Shown piece by piece: positions 36,801-45,535 of a stretch of DNA of 64,000 bases. The stretch is taken from positions 33,164,673 to 33,228,672 of the forward strand of contig NC_047062.1 in assembly GCF_902459465.1 (NCBI RefSeq). Reading direction: 5' to 3'. The position numbers and the translations under genes are program-made. The notes beneath the pieces were generated by a model. That model made no database searches, was not told the DNA's origin, and was given only the letters and a program-made list of their open reading frames with translations. This stretch comes from Asterias rubens (lineage: Eukaryota > Echinodermata > Asteroidea > Forcipulatida > Asteriidae). Positions within the stretch are counted from its first letter, which is position 1; every line of letters starts with the position of its first letter.

Positions 36801-37967
36801 GCCAACTAGTCTTGCATATTGACACAAGCCAAGAACATTGCATTTTTGACGAAGAACGTGGTAAATTGAAATCTCTTACGAACGGTCCCCTTTTGAAAGG
36901 AGAGATACTAAATCATAACTTTTAAATGCAAAAGAACTTGAGTCAGCTCTTACTCCAACTTGCAAACTCGGCTTCTTGCAAACTCGGCACCCACAAACTC
37001 GGCACATTTATGTACAAATACAAACTTGGCACCCAGTTGAAAAAGTTCGATTTTCACACTGTGATTTTCAGCCCCCTGGTCCCATAAAAAGTTTGATCCT
37101 GTTATAAGTTATTATAACACTTATTTTAATTATCGTACAATTTACCAGAAAGTAGAAGCGACGTTATAGCAAAATAGCACAGGACGGAAAAAATAACACT
37201 AAAAGGATCAGAACTGTCGTGAGTGGTCCGTCGGTAAATTCATGGAGGTAGAAATCCGGTCACGGCAAAACTTCATTGAAAACTATTAACCAAATTTTAA
37301 AAACAAACCCTTTTTTTTAAAAATGTTCACAGCCAAAATCATAAAAAAAAATTGCGCTGCACTTTCACCGACACCGACAATCAGCCTAAACAACCTTTTA
37401 AAAAAACTTGTAGACTGAACTCGGTGCGGCGCCACGGTAAATTTCCTATGGGCCTAAATTTTCTCGAAAGTTTGGAATTCTTATCAACTTCCGTAACTAG
37501 TGATTTTGCCATGAACAGCGTTTACAAAGCTACTAATTATCAAACCCTTTTTTTATTGTGTAATTACACGTACGTTACTTTATTTTAACCACTTGACTCT
37601 TCGAGGTTATTTTTGCTTGGTGCCGAGTTTGTTAGTCAATAAAAGGCCGGTGCAGAGTTTGTATGGTGCCGACATTCTTGGTGCCGAGTGGATGCCGAGA
37701 TTGCAAGATGCCGAGTTTGCAGGTGCCGAGTTTACAGGTGCCGAGTTTGGGAGGTGCCAAGGTGTCCGGTATTCCTCCAACCAACTGGTACTCAACCATC
37801 ATGAGCATCTCAAAAAGTTCAAATTAGGCTATCCTTGGCCACACAAGTGGGGCTAAAATTAGGCTTACCTTTTCCAAATGTTGTTTGTAAGCTCTTTCGT
37901 TCCATTTCTTCTGCAAGAGGTTGTTAGCCGGAGGAAAGGCACCAGTTTGTCGAGGCATCTTCAACAT
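20286..37967 (-). CDS. CFAP97 (hemingway)-domain / annexin fusion protein, 18 exons
   Basis: Predicted 866-aa protein. Minus-strand exons in order: 37967-37869, 35788-35708, 33926-33799, 32602-32494, 31121-30981, 30575-30468, 29955-29857, 29453-29375, 28749-28655, 28127-28014, 27095-27039, 26105-25992, 25463-25290, 24758-24683, 23420-23314, 22664-22500, 21892-21662, 20909-20286. Every intron is GT-AG and the phases join without a break. The start at 37967 (M-L-K-M-P-R-Q) has an upstream in-frame TAA; the second Met at 37958 is an alternative. Domain order: CFAP97-like region (about 17-150), acidic Ser/Thr linker, basic segment, four annexin repeats (about 260-570), proline/lysine-rich stretch (583-659) and an acidic Ser/Thr/Lys-rich tail (660-866). 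CFAP97 family members act in motile cilia and sperm flagella; annexins bind membranes. A role linking axoneme and membrane is my inference. Exon structure is well supported; function is not. Confidence 0.9.
21478..21640. mobile_element. Foldback MITE in intron 17
   Basis: Ends GGGTGGATTTCACAAAGAGT and the complement-like TTTGTGAAATCGACCCC. The middle has TCCTAGGACTAGTC. The copy at 31818-31955 has the same ends. A GCGGTAACACCATGT repeat is inserted at 21524. Confidence 0.72.
22230..22475. mobile_element. SINE copy next to exon 16 donor
   Basis: Shares CATGGAGAGAAGACGACG-type, GTGGGAGGAAAACC, GGGATTTGAACC and GAGATGAAAGGTGAGGAAA segments with 26240-26460, in the same order. The GATTTGAACC block is a B-box complement. 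It lies within 30 bp of the exon 16 donor. Confidence 0.68.
22500..29453 (-). CDS. Annexin core exons (8-16), calcium loops lost
   Basis: Residues about 256-582, four annexin repeats. Clear marks: repeat 1 ends L-E-V-E-L-M-E-V-M-D-D-E-W-N-E-F; repeat 2 has I-E-I-L-C-T-R-N-N-S and K-K-T-Y-N-K-E-Y; the 2-3 linker has R-M-E-S-T-A-V-D, as in vertebrate annexins; repeat 4 has V-T-R-S-E-I-D-M-P-Q-I-R-K-A-Y and Y-K-K-A-L. In all four repeats the GxGT(D/E) motif that binds calcium in type II sites is replaced: K-E-M-S-R-A-D, G-H-L-P-L-T-D, W-K-A-D-S-G-K and L-R-I-S-L-V-R. Calcium-dependent membrane binding is therefore not expected. The fold-defining hydrophobic positions are kept, so this is a structured but divergent annexin, not a decayed one. 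Confidence 0.88.
22940..23130. repeat. Repeat with hairpin and tRNA-like end
   Basis: Starts GCGGTAACACCATGT, has the inverted pair CAGTATGCTCTGATCG / AATCAGAGCATACTG at about 23027-23091, and ends GTAGGTTCAAATCTCGC, a B-box-like sequence. A relative of the hairpin part is near 28203-28250 (CTGACGTTTCGACC). Confidence 0.55.
24856..25032. mobile_element. Palindromic MITE in intron 13
   Basis: Terminal inverted repeats AATACGCCTCTCTTA and TAAGAGAGGCGTATA, with a nested ATGCATG/CATGCAT pair. About 175 bp, no coding capacity. Confidence 0.8.
25130..25265. repeat. About 78-bp direct duplication beside exon 13
   Basis: GGTTCACCAAGGTCCATACA / GGTTTACCAAGGCCCGTACA, each followed by TGGGCACAAG. The second copy ends about 25 bp from the 3' edge of exon 13. 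Confidence 0.7.
26240..26460. mobile_element. SINE copy in intron 11
   Basis: Same family as 22230-22475: TGGAGAGAAGACAATGG, GTTGTGGGAGGAAAACC, GGTGGAATTTGAACC and AGATGGAAGGTGAGGAAA. Confidence 0.68.
26460..26775. repeat. 83-bp tandem repeat in dimers, four copies
   Basis: Units begin AATCAGCTTTTGAATTC at about 26463, 26547, 26629 and 26713. Units 1 and 3 share CTCTGAAGGATCCCACTA and units 2 and 4 share AAGCCAGTGGATT, so the real repeat is a dimer of about 166 bp. Confidence 0.82.
27175..27495. mobile_element. Foldback with a triplicated left arm
   Basis: The left arm has three 76-bp direct copies (GGGAATCAATGTGTGGTGAA at 27178, 27254 and 27330) ending GGCCTGGTTCTTGATAAT. After TTACCGAGACGAAGTCGAGG the right arm runs inverted (ATTATCAAGAACCAGGCC to ACACTTTGATTCCC). 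Arm amplification inside a foldback recalls how TU-type arms may arise. Confidence 0.82.
27496..27960. other. Intron 10 remainder, no gene seen
   Basis: Contains GCGCGTTACGCGCATCGCG near 27667-27685 and a B-box-like relic GCGGGACTTGAACC at 27925. No supported exon. Confidence 0.4.
29040..29135 (+). mobile_element. tRNA-derived SINE head
   Basis: GGGCCAGCACGTTAATG then TTGCAGGTTCAAATCCTGC, a near-consensus B-box, on the plus strand. Intron 8 of the fusion gene. Confidence 0.5.
29610..29825. repeat. Dispersed repeat ending in TGGCCCATG
   Basis: Contains TTCATAAAGCCTGTAAACAC, CTTAGCAGGAACAGGTTACC and CACAGCTTTATGAAATTTGG, as in the repeats at 17460 and 33385. Lies just 3' of exon 7 on the minus strand. 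Confidence 0.5.
30245..30460. mobile_element. tRNA-derived SINE abutting exon 6
   Basis: CTGGGTTCTCTTACGTGC, GAACTGCAGCTTTACGTCCC, GTGTCTTGCTTAGGAACACA and GGACTCAAACCCACACTC follow the same order as at 5111-5290. It ends within 10 bp of the exon 6 donor. A short ACACAAAAC run lies inside. Confidence 0.7.
30981..37967 (-). CDS. N-terminal CFAP97/hemingway domain exons (1-5)
   Basis: Residues 1-186. Family marks, read across exons 2-5: T-P-K-S-Y-L-H-M-Q-L-N-L-K-K-I-Q, then E-E-E-R-Q-E-A-I-D-Q-E-N-R-I-L-L, G-Q-L-D-N-W-N, S-L-N-K-P-H-M-Q-R-E, E-N-S-K-L-T-K-K-L, and Y-N-L-D-Q-W-E-D-E-Y. This order (Tyr/His-x-LKK, ERxxxIxxxNRILL, a GQxDNxN turn, SLNK, ENxxL, then a W-E-D-Y end) is that of CFAP97, CFAP97D1 and Drosophila hemingway. 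The middle is expected to be coiled coil. The introns are large and hold two TU-like foldbacks, a TTAA MITE and several SINEs. Confidence 0.82.
31818..31955. mobile_element. Foldback MITE
   Basis: GGTGAATTTCACAAAGAGTT at one end and TTGTGAAATCGACCCCC at the other, with TAGGACTAACC/CTAGTCCTCAG inside. Same family as 21478-21640. Confidence 0.75.
31986..32376. mobile_element. TTAA-flanked MITE, 383 bp
   Basis: TTAA at 31986-31989 and 32373-32376 flank ends AGGCAGTGGACACTATTGGT and its complement. A central palindrome reads GATTTCGAGACCTCAAG / TGAGGTCTCGAAATC. Same family as 39786-40164 and 40425-40751. Lies in intron 4 of the fusion gene. Confidence 0.9.
32755..32885 (-). mobile_element. tRNA-derived SINE fragment
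   Basis: ATAAATTTGAACCTAAGACC and CCTCTAGACCGACAAGC are minus-strand B-box and head relics. Intron 3. Confidence 0.45.
33385..33775. repeat. Two copies of the CATAGAGCTG repeat
   Basis: CCAATTTCATAGAGCTG at 33391 and CGCAATTTCATAGAGCTGC at 33588, each with AAGCACAAAA-type and GGTTACCAGCCAAA segments, the last copy ending TGAAATTTGGCTC. Directly 3' of exon 3 on the minus strand. Confidence 0.6.
34003..34807. mobile_element. TU-like foldback element with GGGACCGAGTTGACTT arms
   Basis: CTCAAGTA flanks the element at 34003-34010 and 34800-34807, an 8-bp target duplication. The left arm (about 34018-34112) has six tandem units CAACTCGGTCCCAAGT and the right arm (about 34728-34790) has four in inverse orientation. 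The 600-bp middle is AT-rich with no open gene. Inserted in intron 2 of the fusion gene. Confidence 0.85.
35443..35461. repeat. Poly-G tract
   Basis: A run of about 18 guanines in intron 2. Simple repeat. Confidence 0.85.
36425..36550. repeat. Partial CATGGCTATGC dispersed repeat
   Basis: GCCTAATTTCATGGCTATGC through CAAGCATATAAAATTTGG matches the 17460/33385 family at low identity. Confidence 0.35.
36953..37781. mobile_element. TU-like foldback element with GGTGCCGAGTTTGCA arms
   Basis: The left arm (about 36960-37038) carries TGCAAACTCGGCACC-type units and the right arm (about 37618-37762) carries eight or nine inverted units GGTGCCGAGTTTGCA. CTCCAAC at 36953-36959 and 37775-37781 is a candidate 7-8-bp target duplication, weaker than in the other two elements because the arms do not reach it. 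Inserted in intron 1 of the fusion gene, ending about 90 bp from exon 1. Confidence 0.78.
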
Positions 37968-38460
37968 GCTTGTTTAAATCCTAGGAAGTCACCAACAAAA
38001 CATTTTTAGTTTTAGCTGTGGTCTGCTATAGGAACTCGTTTCAGTCTCCATTCACTGTGCTGTGTGTGTGTGAGTGACTGGCCAGGGATTTTGGCCAAAC
38101 TTTGTGACTGATGGTCCCGCTGACTTCGTCCAGTAAAACAGCTGTTAAATAAACATCCTACGGAACTTTCAGAAAGTTGTTCAATCCTCTTGAATGAGGT
38201 GTGATAGCAACTCACACAAAAAGACTAAATTATTAAGCAAAAATCAATCTCGTTGTCTCGCTACCCAAAACACGGTTTTGACGCTATACATGTAATGTAT
38301 TATGTATGCAACATCAAACACTTCACAGAGAGTTGATTGACTGACCGTAACTATGGCGCGCCAAACAGTACAAAAATGCAGACGTGGGGTTAAATTTTTG
38401 TAGCCTGCAAAATATGCAAAAACATTTGTTTCGCGGTTTGTCAAAGCCAACTGCTAAGTA
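37968..38460 (-). promoter_or_regulatory. Candidate promoter of the fusion gene
   Basis: Sequence 5' of the first coding exon on the minus strand. GGCGCGCCAAA at 38355-38365 is an E2F-like site read as TTTGGCGCGCC on the gene strand. No TATA box is clear. Start of transcription is not determinable here. Confidence 0.35.
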
Positions 38461-39215
38461 GCAGATTTATAGAGTAACTTAATTAAATTTGATTTTGTTA
38501 AATAGAATATTTAACCTCATTTGGACGACATCAAATTGTCGCTCTTCAATACAAAATGTGTAAAATAATTTTTGCCCGGTCTGCAGACTATAGATTATCA
38601 GCTCTATGGTTACCCTGTAAAAGGGCATAAATAAATAAACACTGGAGGAGAAAGAGGGCGCCCTGTGGTGATGAATATTCACATAGGTCATCTTCGTGAA
38701 TAAATTACAGCGTTAACCTTGCATTGAGTTTATATGCGCAGAGGTATGCAACAGAATAGGTGGTTGTTTTTAACTATATTTCTTATAAAACACAAAGTCA
38801 AGAGTTATGGTTTAGTAAAATTTAGATTTATATGAGCATTAAATTATCATTTTATTAAAGTAATGAAGTAATACGACTAAAAATAAATTTTATTATTTTT
38901 ATGGAATTTTTACCGCCATGAGTTTAAGTGCACAGTAGTTTGACCGCTATCAAAATTTACTCTTCAATTTGTACTCTGGTTTCACTGCATTCGCATAAAT
39001 CTTTCGCCTTTTACTAAAGATTTCCGTGCAGAGGAACAACTTAATGAGTCTATAGACTAATTTTTAGCTGCCCGACCGAAAGAGAGGGCTATAAATCAAA
39101 TCCCAAAGATAGAAAAAGTAAGTCCAAAAGAAATTATGTCCCAATGGTTACCGCGTGTCCCCACCAACATTGCAATAATTTGTTATTAAATAATTACCAA
39201 GCAGATATTATACAC
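38461..39215. other. Intergenic, no gene seen
   Basis: AT-rich sequence without exons or recognisable elements. Confidence 0.5.
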
Positions 39216-39216
39216 A

Positions 39217-39370
39217 TAATGAATGTTTATGAGTGCAATGGTGCGAATATGTTCATGAGTTGAAAGACGGAATGTTCTATTCAACGAGGCGGAGCCGAGT
39301 TGAATGGAACATTCCAGCTTTCAACGAGTGAACATATTCGCACCATTGCACGAATGAAAAACATTCATTA
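39217..39370. mobile_element. Large imperfect palindrome
   Basis: AATGAATGTTTATGAGTGC...GTTCTATTCAACGAGGCGG is mirrored by GAGTTGAATGGAACATTCC...AAAAACATTCATT. Related but less symmetric copies are at 41985-42145 and 50550-50710, which share GTTCCATTCAACTTGGCC and CACTCATTATTTGTATATT. Confidence 0.8.
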
Positions 39371-39543
39371 TTTGTTTTATATAACATCCAAGTAGAACTT
39401 TGTCATTTTGATTGAAAGAAACAACTTTCAAAACAAACAATTTCAACTGTAGAAGCCGAATGCTAGTAATTTTACTATGCCTTCTTGCAGTAACACCTGC
39501 TGCGTTACCAAAGACACGCGCACGCAGTGATGTTTTTACTCAG

Positions 39544-39626
39544 CTTTTTCGTTCCATCCGAAAAGTACCATTGCACGCTGGCAGCGTGCCAGCGTGCAAT
39601 GGTACTTTTCGGATGGAACGAAAAAG
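39544..39626. repeat. Perfect 38-bp inverted repeat, 7-bp loop
   Basis: Arms 39544-39581 and 39589-39626 are exact complements (start CTTTTTCGTTCCATCCG), around the loop CAGCGTG. A third partial copy CAGCGTGCAATGGTACTTTT follows at 39640. The hairpin would be very stable. Confidence 0.92.
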
Positions 39627-39781
39627 CACGGCGAGTGACTCAGCGTGCAATGGTACTTTTATTTGCTATCACGTGACGGACAATCCTCCAATCAAATGGC
39701 AAGGATCTGCTTGGGTGTTATATAAGAATGCATATTCATTTCAAAAGGGTTATTCTACCAAGCAAAATCATGATTTCAAGC

Positions 39782-40168
39782 TTGAAGGCCGTGCACACTA
39801 TTGGTAATTACTCAAAATGATTATCATCATAAAACCTTTCTTGATTACAAGTAATGGGAAGAGGTTGATTGTAAAAAACATTGTGAGAAACAGCTCCCTC
39901 TGAAGTGATGTAGTTTTCGAGAAATCGGTAATTTTCAACGAATTTGATTTCGAGACCTCAAGTTTCGAACTTGAGGTCTCGAAATCAAGCATCAGAAACA
40001 CACAAAATTTGTGTGACGGAGGGTGTTTTTTTTTTCATTATTATCTCGCAACTTCGACGATTGATTAAGCTACAATTTTCACAGGTTTGTTATTTTATGC
40101 ATATGTTGAGATACACCAACTGTGAAGACTAGTCTTTGACAATTACCAATAATGTCCACTGTCTTTAA
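39782..40168. mobile_element. TTAA MITE, 379 bp
   Basis: Ends AGGCCGTGCACACTATTGGT and ACCAATAATGTCCACTGTCT, central palindrome GATTTCGAGACCTCAAG / CTTGAGGTCTCGAAATC. TTAA is kept on the right (40165-40168) and degenerate on the left (TTGA). Confidence 0.85.
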
Positions 40169-40213
40169 TCAGTTTCATCAATTTGGGAAAATAAGACACT
40201 TCCTTGTTATATT

Positions 40214-40240
40214 AGACAGACAGACAGACAGACAGACTGA
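40214..40240. repeat. GACA microsatellite
   Basis: Six AGAC/GACA units. Simple repeat. Confidence 0.85.
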
Positions 40241-40420
40241 CAAATGTAGCTATCACACGAGACTAGTTGTTTTTAAATTTATTCATGTTTATCAAATGTA
40301 CTTTTTAAAATTTACATGTTAATATATTAAAATAGTAGACTATACTACAAATATTTTGATTTTTATAAAATACAAAACATCAATGATTCATGCTTTATAC
40401 AATTCAATCCGATTCTGTCA

Positions 40421-40755
40421 TTAAAGGCACTGGACACTATTGGTAATTAGTATTACTATATAAAAATAATTGTTAGCATAAAACCTACTTGGCAACGGCC
40501 AATGGAGAGCTGTTGATAATAATAAAACATTGTGAGAAATGGCTCCCTCTGAAGTAGCGTAGTTTTTGAGATGGAGGTAATTTCTCACTCAAATAATAAA
40601 AGACTTCAGCTGAGGCCTTTTATGATGAATGTGAAAGCACACAAAGTAGTGCAACAAGGACATTTTTCTTACATTATTCTCCTGCAAATTCGATGATAAA
40701 TTGAGCAAAAATTATCACAGGTTTGACAATTACCAAATCGTGTCCAGTGCCTTAA
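40421..40755. mobile_element. TTAA MITE, 327 bp
   Basis: TTAA at 40421-40424 and 40752-40755; ends AGGCACTGGACACTATTGGT and the shorter complement GTCCAGTGCCT. A diverged member of the 31986 family with a different centre. Confidence 0.83.
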
Positions 40756-41779
40756 ACAAGGATTGTCAAACAAGTATCTGGAAGACAACAACAGGTGAAA
40801 ATTAATGGGAAAACCTGAAACTCTTTACCAACCCTCTTTATAAATGTGATTGAACACTTACCCCAGATTCTTACACTGTGTCTGTCAACAAAGGAAGTGC
40901 ATGAGCTCTTGAACTTTCACAAAAAATTAAGTTCCATCACAATGAATTAGACAAAAAGCTGAGAGAAAAGAGAGAAAAATTGCACAAGTTACCCGTTTGC
41001 TGAGTATGAGCAAAAAACCTCAAAGGAAAAGTAGGGAAATTCCCATCCAGCTCCAATTGTTTTAGGCAACCAAGTTGTTAACTTCATACATTGGCTGAGG
41101 TTTATTAAGTTGAATGAACTAAACAATTTTTTAGTGGTACAGGCAAGATTTGTTCAATTCATTTCAAGACAGCAATCACTTGAAAAGCAATCCTAAAAGG
41201 AGGGAACTTTTCAAGTAGGTTACACAGAGAGTACTGCTTTTGGGGGCTCTCCCAACTCCCTTCCCAAAAGTAGCACTTTTCAGCACTTTTCTTTCATAAA
41301 TGAAGTACAAATATTTAAATACCAACATTTTACACCATTAAAGTCAAACATGGTTTCCAACCCACTAACCCATCATACTTTTTTTTATGACTGTGAAAAT
41401 GTTGAAAACTTTGGACATGGTCTTATAATGACAAATAAGTTGAATGCCTTAATTTCTAAAATATCTGAAAATATCATTTCAAAAAAGTGGTCGTGTTTGT
41501 GGCAGAAAAATCCTGCTGAAACTCACAATCTGAGTAGAGGAGTTACCGAGGTAATGCTTCTCGGATTCAAATTTTTGGGGCACAAAAACTGATGTTTACA
41601 TAACCACACTTTGGAAATGAAAAGTTTCTCAAAAATCTATATCCAGTCCAAAGTTGCTGTATGCTTCTATAGAACCAATAGTTCTGACTGGTGCATACCT
41701 TCCCTTTAAGACATCATCACTCTGGGACCCTCCAAAGTGTTCAAGTAGGTTGTTTAGAAAGTACTACTTTTGAGGGCAT
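40756..41779. other. Intergenic, no gene seen
   Basis: Contains a diverged direct repeat TTCAAGTAGGTT...AGAAAGTACTACTTTT-type at about 41210-41250 and 41740-41775. No supported exon. Confidence 0.45.
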
Positions 41780-43329
41780 GGAATAAACTTTCATCCTTGG
41801 GGAAGAAAAGCGAGCCATCTAGTTTTTCAAATAAACAACATGTAACCTATATTGAAAAGAGTAAACACTTTGATTTATAGAAAACCTTGTCATTTGATTG
41901 GAGGATTGTTGGTCACGCGATTTTCATTATTTACACCATTTCACCCTATACATTAAGTTTGCATTTTGTTCTATTCAGCGTGCTTTTTTGTTCCAATGGA
42001 GAAAGTATATTCATTTGTTGAGAGACGGAACGTTCCATTCAACTTGGCCATGATGAATGAAAAATTCCATATATCAACTCATGAAAGTATTACCACCACT
42101 GCACAGGCTTATAAACACTCATTATTTGTATATTATACAACATCCTGGTAAACCTTTAATTTGAGATTAAAATATGAAGAATTAACAAAATGTACTTGAA
42201 GACTGTCTGGCATCCAATGAGATGGTATTTTGTACTGGTGTGCAAAAATAATGTTTTCTAACATGCAAAAGTTCAAATGGGGTGTGATTAATTTGCATAA
42301 TTGATCAATGAATGTCACATGACCAAATATCCTCCAACCACATGACAAGGTTGTTTGTTATTAATAGTTTAAAGTCTGAATCCCTGGGGATGATCTCGAG
42401 CAAACGTCCGGCAATCGGTCACTCCCACGATGTACAGTCTTCATGCGAAAAACAAAACAAAAACATGGTAAGTTATGAACAAAAAGATAATTGTCCATAC
42501 TGTATAGATAACTCTGCTTCTTATCTTTCTTGAATTTTTGTTTATTGTACTTAATGATTGCAATGTATCTGGACAAAAATAGACAATGTTCTGAGTTTCT
42601 TAATTGTTTAGGAAACAATCATAGTTTTGATGGTAGCAAAGGAAAAGTACATCATAGCTTCTTAACCACTTCACAAAGTTCTTTTTGGACCGGCTGCACC
42701 ATGAAACTGGCACAACCAAAAGTCTTTCTTTCTGCAAAGAGGGTGAAACAACTGTTTAAAGTCGGTCTCTTTTATTTACCTTTCACTCTGTTGACTGATT
42801 CACCGCCAAAAGTCACGATAACGTAGTTATACACACAGGCATCACATCTGAAGAAACACCACATCTGAAGAAACACTCACAGCTGAAGATCAGTGCCTTT
42901 ACTATATTGAACATAGTACAAAGACAAAAGAGCTATAGTCAGGAAACTTGTTATGCCACTTTTTTTTACCAAACCTACTACCGATGTTTTACAATGGATG
43001 TATTGAGAATTGATTGAATAATTAGGGGACATAACCTATTAGTGGAGATTTTTGTTGGGGGGAGGGCTGTACTTTAAAAAAAAAAAATCCAATTAGGCCT
43101 AGACATTGTTTATTACATCTCTGCATGAGTGAGTCTAAAAATAATATTATTGCAGTTTTTAATTAATTAAACAGGGGCTCCAGATCAAATTTAGGCCTCA
43201 CTTTCAAATAGATTCATCGTTATAAGTACAATAGCTATTGTGCTTAATGGGGTTAAAGCTATTTATGCATTTATTAATTGCAGCATGTTTGTTCACAGTT
43301 TTAGTTTGAAAAAGGAAAAATTTACTGGA

Positions 43330-43402
43330 ATGGGACTTGGACCAACGAACTATGGTCTAATGTAGCCGCGTTCTACCAAATAAGCTATCCAGCCCTCCAT
43401 TT
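43330..43402 (-). mobile_element. tRNA-derived SINE head
   Basis: Minus strand: GGATAGCTTATTTGGTAGAA (A-box-like) and GTTGGTCCAAGTCCC (B-box relic). Counterpart of the copy at 51470-51545 in unit 2. Confidence 0.55.
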
Positions 43403-43589
43403 GAGAAACAGTATATGCAAATTTGGGAAGCAGCAGCCAGGGTATCAGTTTTCCTTGTGGTTTATTACTTGAAGTTTGATACAAGTACAAATCTTCACTT
43501 ACGAACTTGCTGCTAATGAAACTCAAAAAGGAAGCTGTCCCTATCCTGCTCTAGGCCACCTAAGATGGTTCCAGGGCAGGGGGCAGTTC

Positions 43590-43740
43590 CTGAAGGCTCC
43601 TTCTTGTGGCTCTCCTTGGGCTCTTCCTTGGGGTTCTTTATGGGGGCTCTTCCTGGGGGCTCTTCCTGGGGGCTCTTCCTGGACGCTCTTTCTTGGGGCT
43701 CTTCCTGGGGCTCTCCTTGGGCTCTTCCTGTGGCACATGG
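43590..43740. repeat. GGGGCTCTTCCTT minisatellite, array 1
   Basis: Degenerate 13-17-bp units with GGGGCTCTTCCT core, preceded by GAACTTGCTGCTAATG and GGAAGCTGTCCCTATCCTGC. The same leader precedes every array of this kind in the window. Confidence 0.85.
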
Positions 43741-44034
43741 GGTATAAATTCCACGAAAAAACTTAAACAAAAATGTTTACATTTAATTGTTATCTGAGTT
43801 AAGCACAATTTGTGAGTTTTACCTCAATTTCTGTGCATTTGCATTGTCCAACGTTTTCAGAGAAACAGTTTTGTACATTTGGGAAGCAGCAGCCAGGGGA
43901 TTAGTTTTCCTTGTGGTTATTACTTGAAGTTTGATACAAGCACAAATCTTCACTTACGAACTTGCTGCTAATGGAACTCAAAAAGGAAGCTGTCCCTATC
44001 CTGCTCCAGGCCACCTAAGATGGTTCCAGGGCAG

Positions 44035-44105
44035 GGGGCAGTTCCTGGGGCTCTTCTTGGGGGCTCTTCTTGGGGGCTCTTCCTGGGGGCTTTTCCTGTG
44101 GCACA
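44035..44105. repeat. GGGGCTCTTCCTT minisatellite, array 2
   Basis: About four units after the same leader. Lies about 450 bp from array 1 within unit 1. Confidence 0.82.
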
Positions 44106-45535
44106 TGGGGGTGTAAGTTCAACAACAAAAATTTAACAAAAATGATTACAATTAATTTTTCTCTGAGTTTTATGGATGGGCATTTTTATAAACACTAGAA
44201 GTTATTCATAGTTTTGGAACAAGTTGCCTTTTTAAGTTAACCAGTTAACTTTCCTCAATCCTATGCAGACTCAAGCACCTACACATTTTCATGATTAAAA
44301 CATGAACTGTGCTGCTCAGGTTTGTGGATCAAATGAATTGTTTTCCTTTGACAGATGGTTGTTTATTGTAACAAGTAAGATTTTTACAGGTCAGCAACAT
44401 GGAAAAAACTGTTTCATATAGCATGTATTCGATGTAGAAGAAATTGCTGTTAGAAGTCAGAATATGTCATGTGATGCACACACCCAGGGCAACATTATTT
44501 AAGCATTTTCCATGCACTATATTCCTATAATGGTGTGTGCTATAACTGGTCAATTATTAAAGTTTACACGTTATGTCAAATTGACACAAACCTGGGGTGC
44601 ATTTTGGCGGTCATAACCAATAATTGTTTTGGTCTTTGGCCAGTGGCTAACCAATGGCCAATTCAACCACAACAGTCAATGGTTACGATCGCTAAAATGC
44701 ACCCCAATCATCTACCATCTCGCTGCTGATGAAGCTCAAGTTAGAAGCTCATGCCATCCTCAGCATTCAAGATGTTTCCCAACTCCACTCATTCATCAAA
44801 AGTTTCATTCACCACATCCTATGCTCCGAGGGAACTCTTCAGTGGGAAAATGTTGCAGTTAACAGCACAGTGATGAACAATATCTGTTGGAGATAAAGAA
44901 ACATACTCGCCTTCCCAAGACAACAATTAGTATTGCAAGGACAGATGTCAAATGAAATAATAAATGGATTGAAAACATACACAACTGAATGCCCCGCCCC
45001 ACCCCCAATTGTGTTATTTTCCTTGCTTGCCCCTTTTCCAAATGAAAATGTCTGGTAATACACCGCTGTTTCATATAAAGACTTGTAAGCATATCAATAG
45101 TCTTTTCAGAATCAATTTGAAGGTTATTGAACATATCTTCATCTAGGAATGCTTTGCATATTATTTTATCACATGGCTAGAAAATTTCATTTCACTGTAT
45201 TCAGTTGATCACACAACAAAGGCAACATGGCCATATTCCAAAAGGGTCTGTAGTCTGTAGGTTCAAATAGTTTTAAAAATAGTCACAATGACATGGCAGT
45301 AGAAGTTTCCTGAAAACAGATGCCAAAAATGCATACAATCACTACACACAATCACTGTCCACTTTACGATCACCAACACACACAATCACCATCCAGTTCT
45401 ACTTAATTCCAATGCCAAAAGTTTTCAGTTACAACTACTGCCATGCTAAAGCAACTATCATTGGATCAAGTCAATCCATACTAAAGATTGTTACTGCAAA
45501 CTTGAACAATATTGTTAATTATAAATCTATGTACA

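Noticed and set aside
38250-38275. RFX X-box for ciliary expression upstream of the fusion gene
   Set aside because: GTTGTCTCGCTACC resembles only the left half of the X-box consensus; the right half does not match well enough to claim.
39412-39807. Plus-strand open frame of 131 codons with a hydrophobic start that looks like a signal peptide
   Set aside because: It runs through the perfect hairpin at 39544-39626 and into a MITE, and reads the same motif again, so it is composite repeat sequence.
43476-43797. Possible membrane protein with repeated hydrophobic segments
   Set aside because: The hydrophobicity comes from the GC-rich minisatellite; there is no conserved non-repeat part beyond the shared leader.
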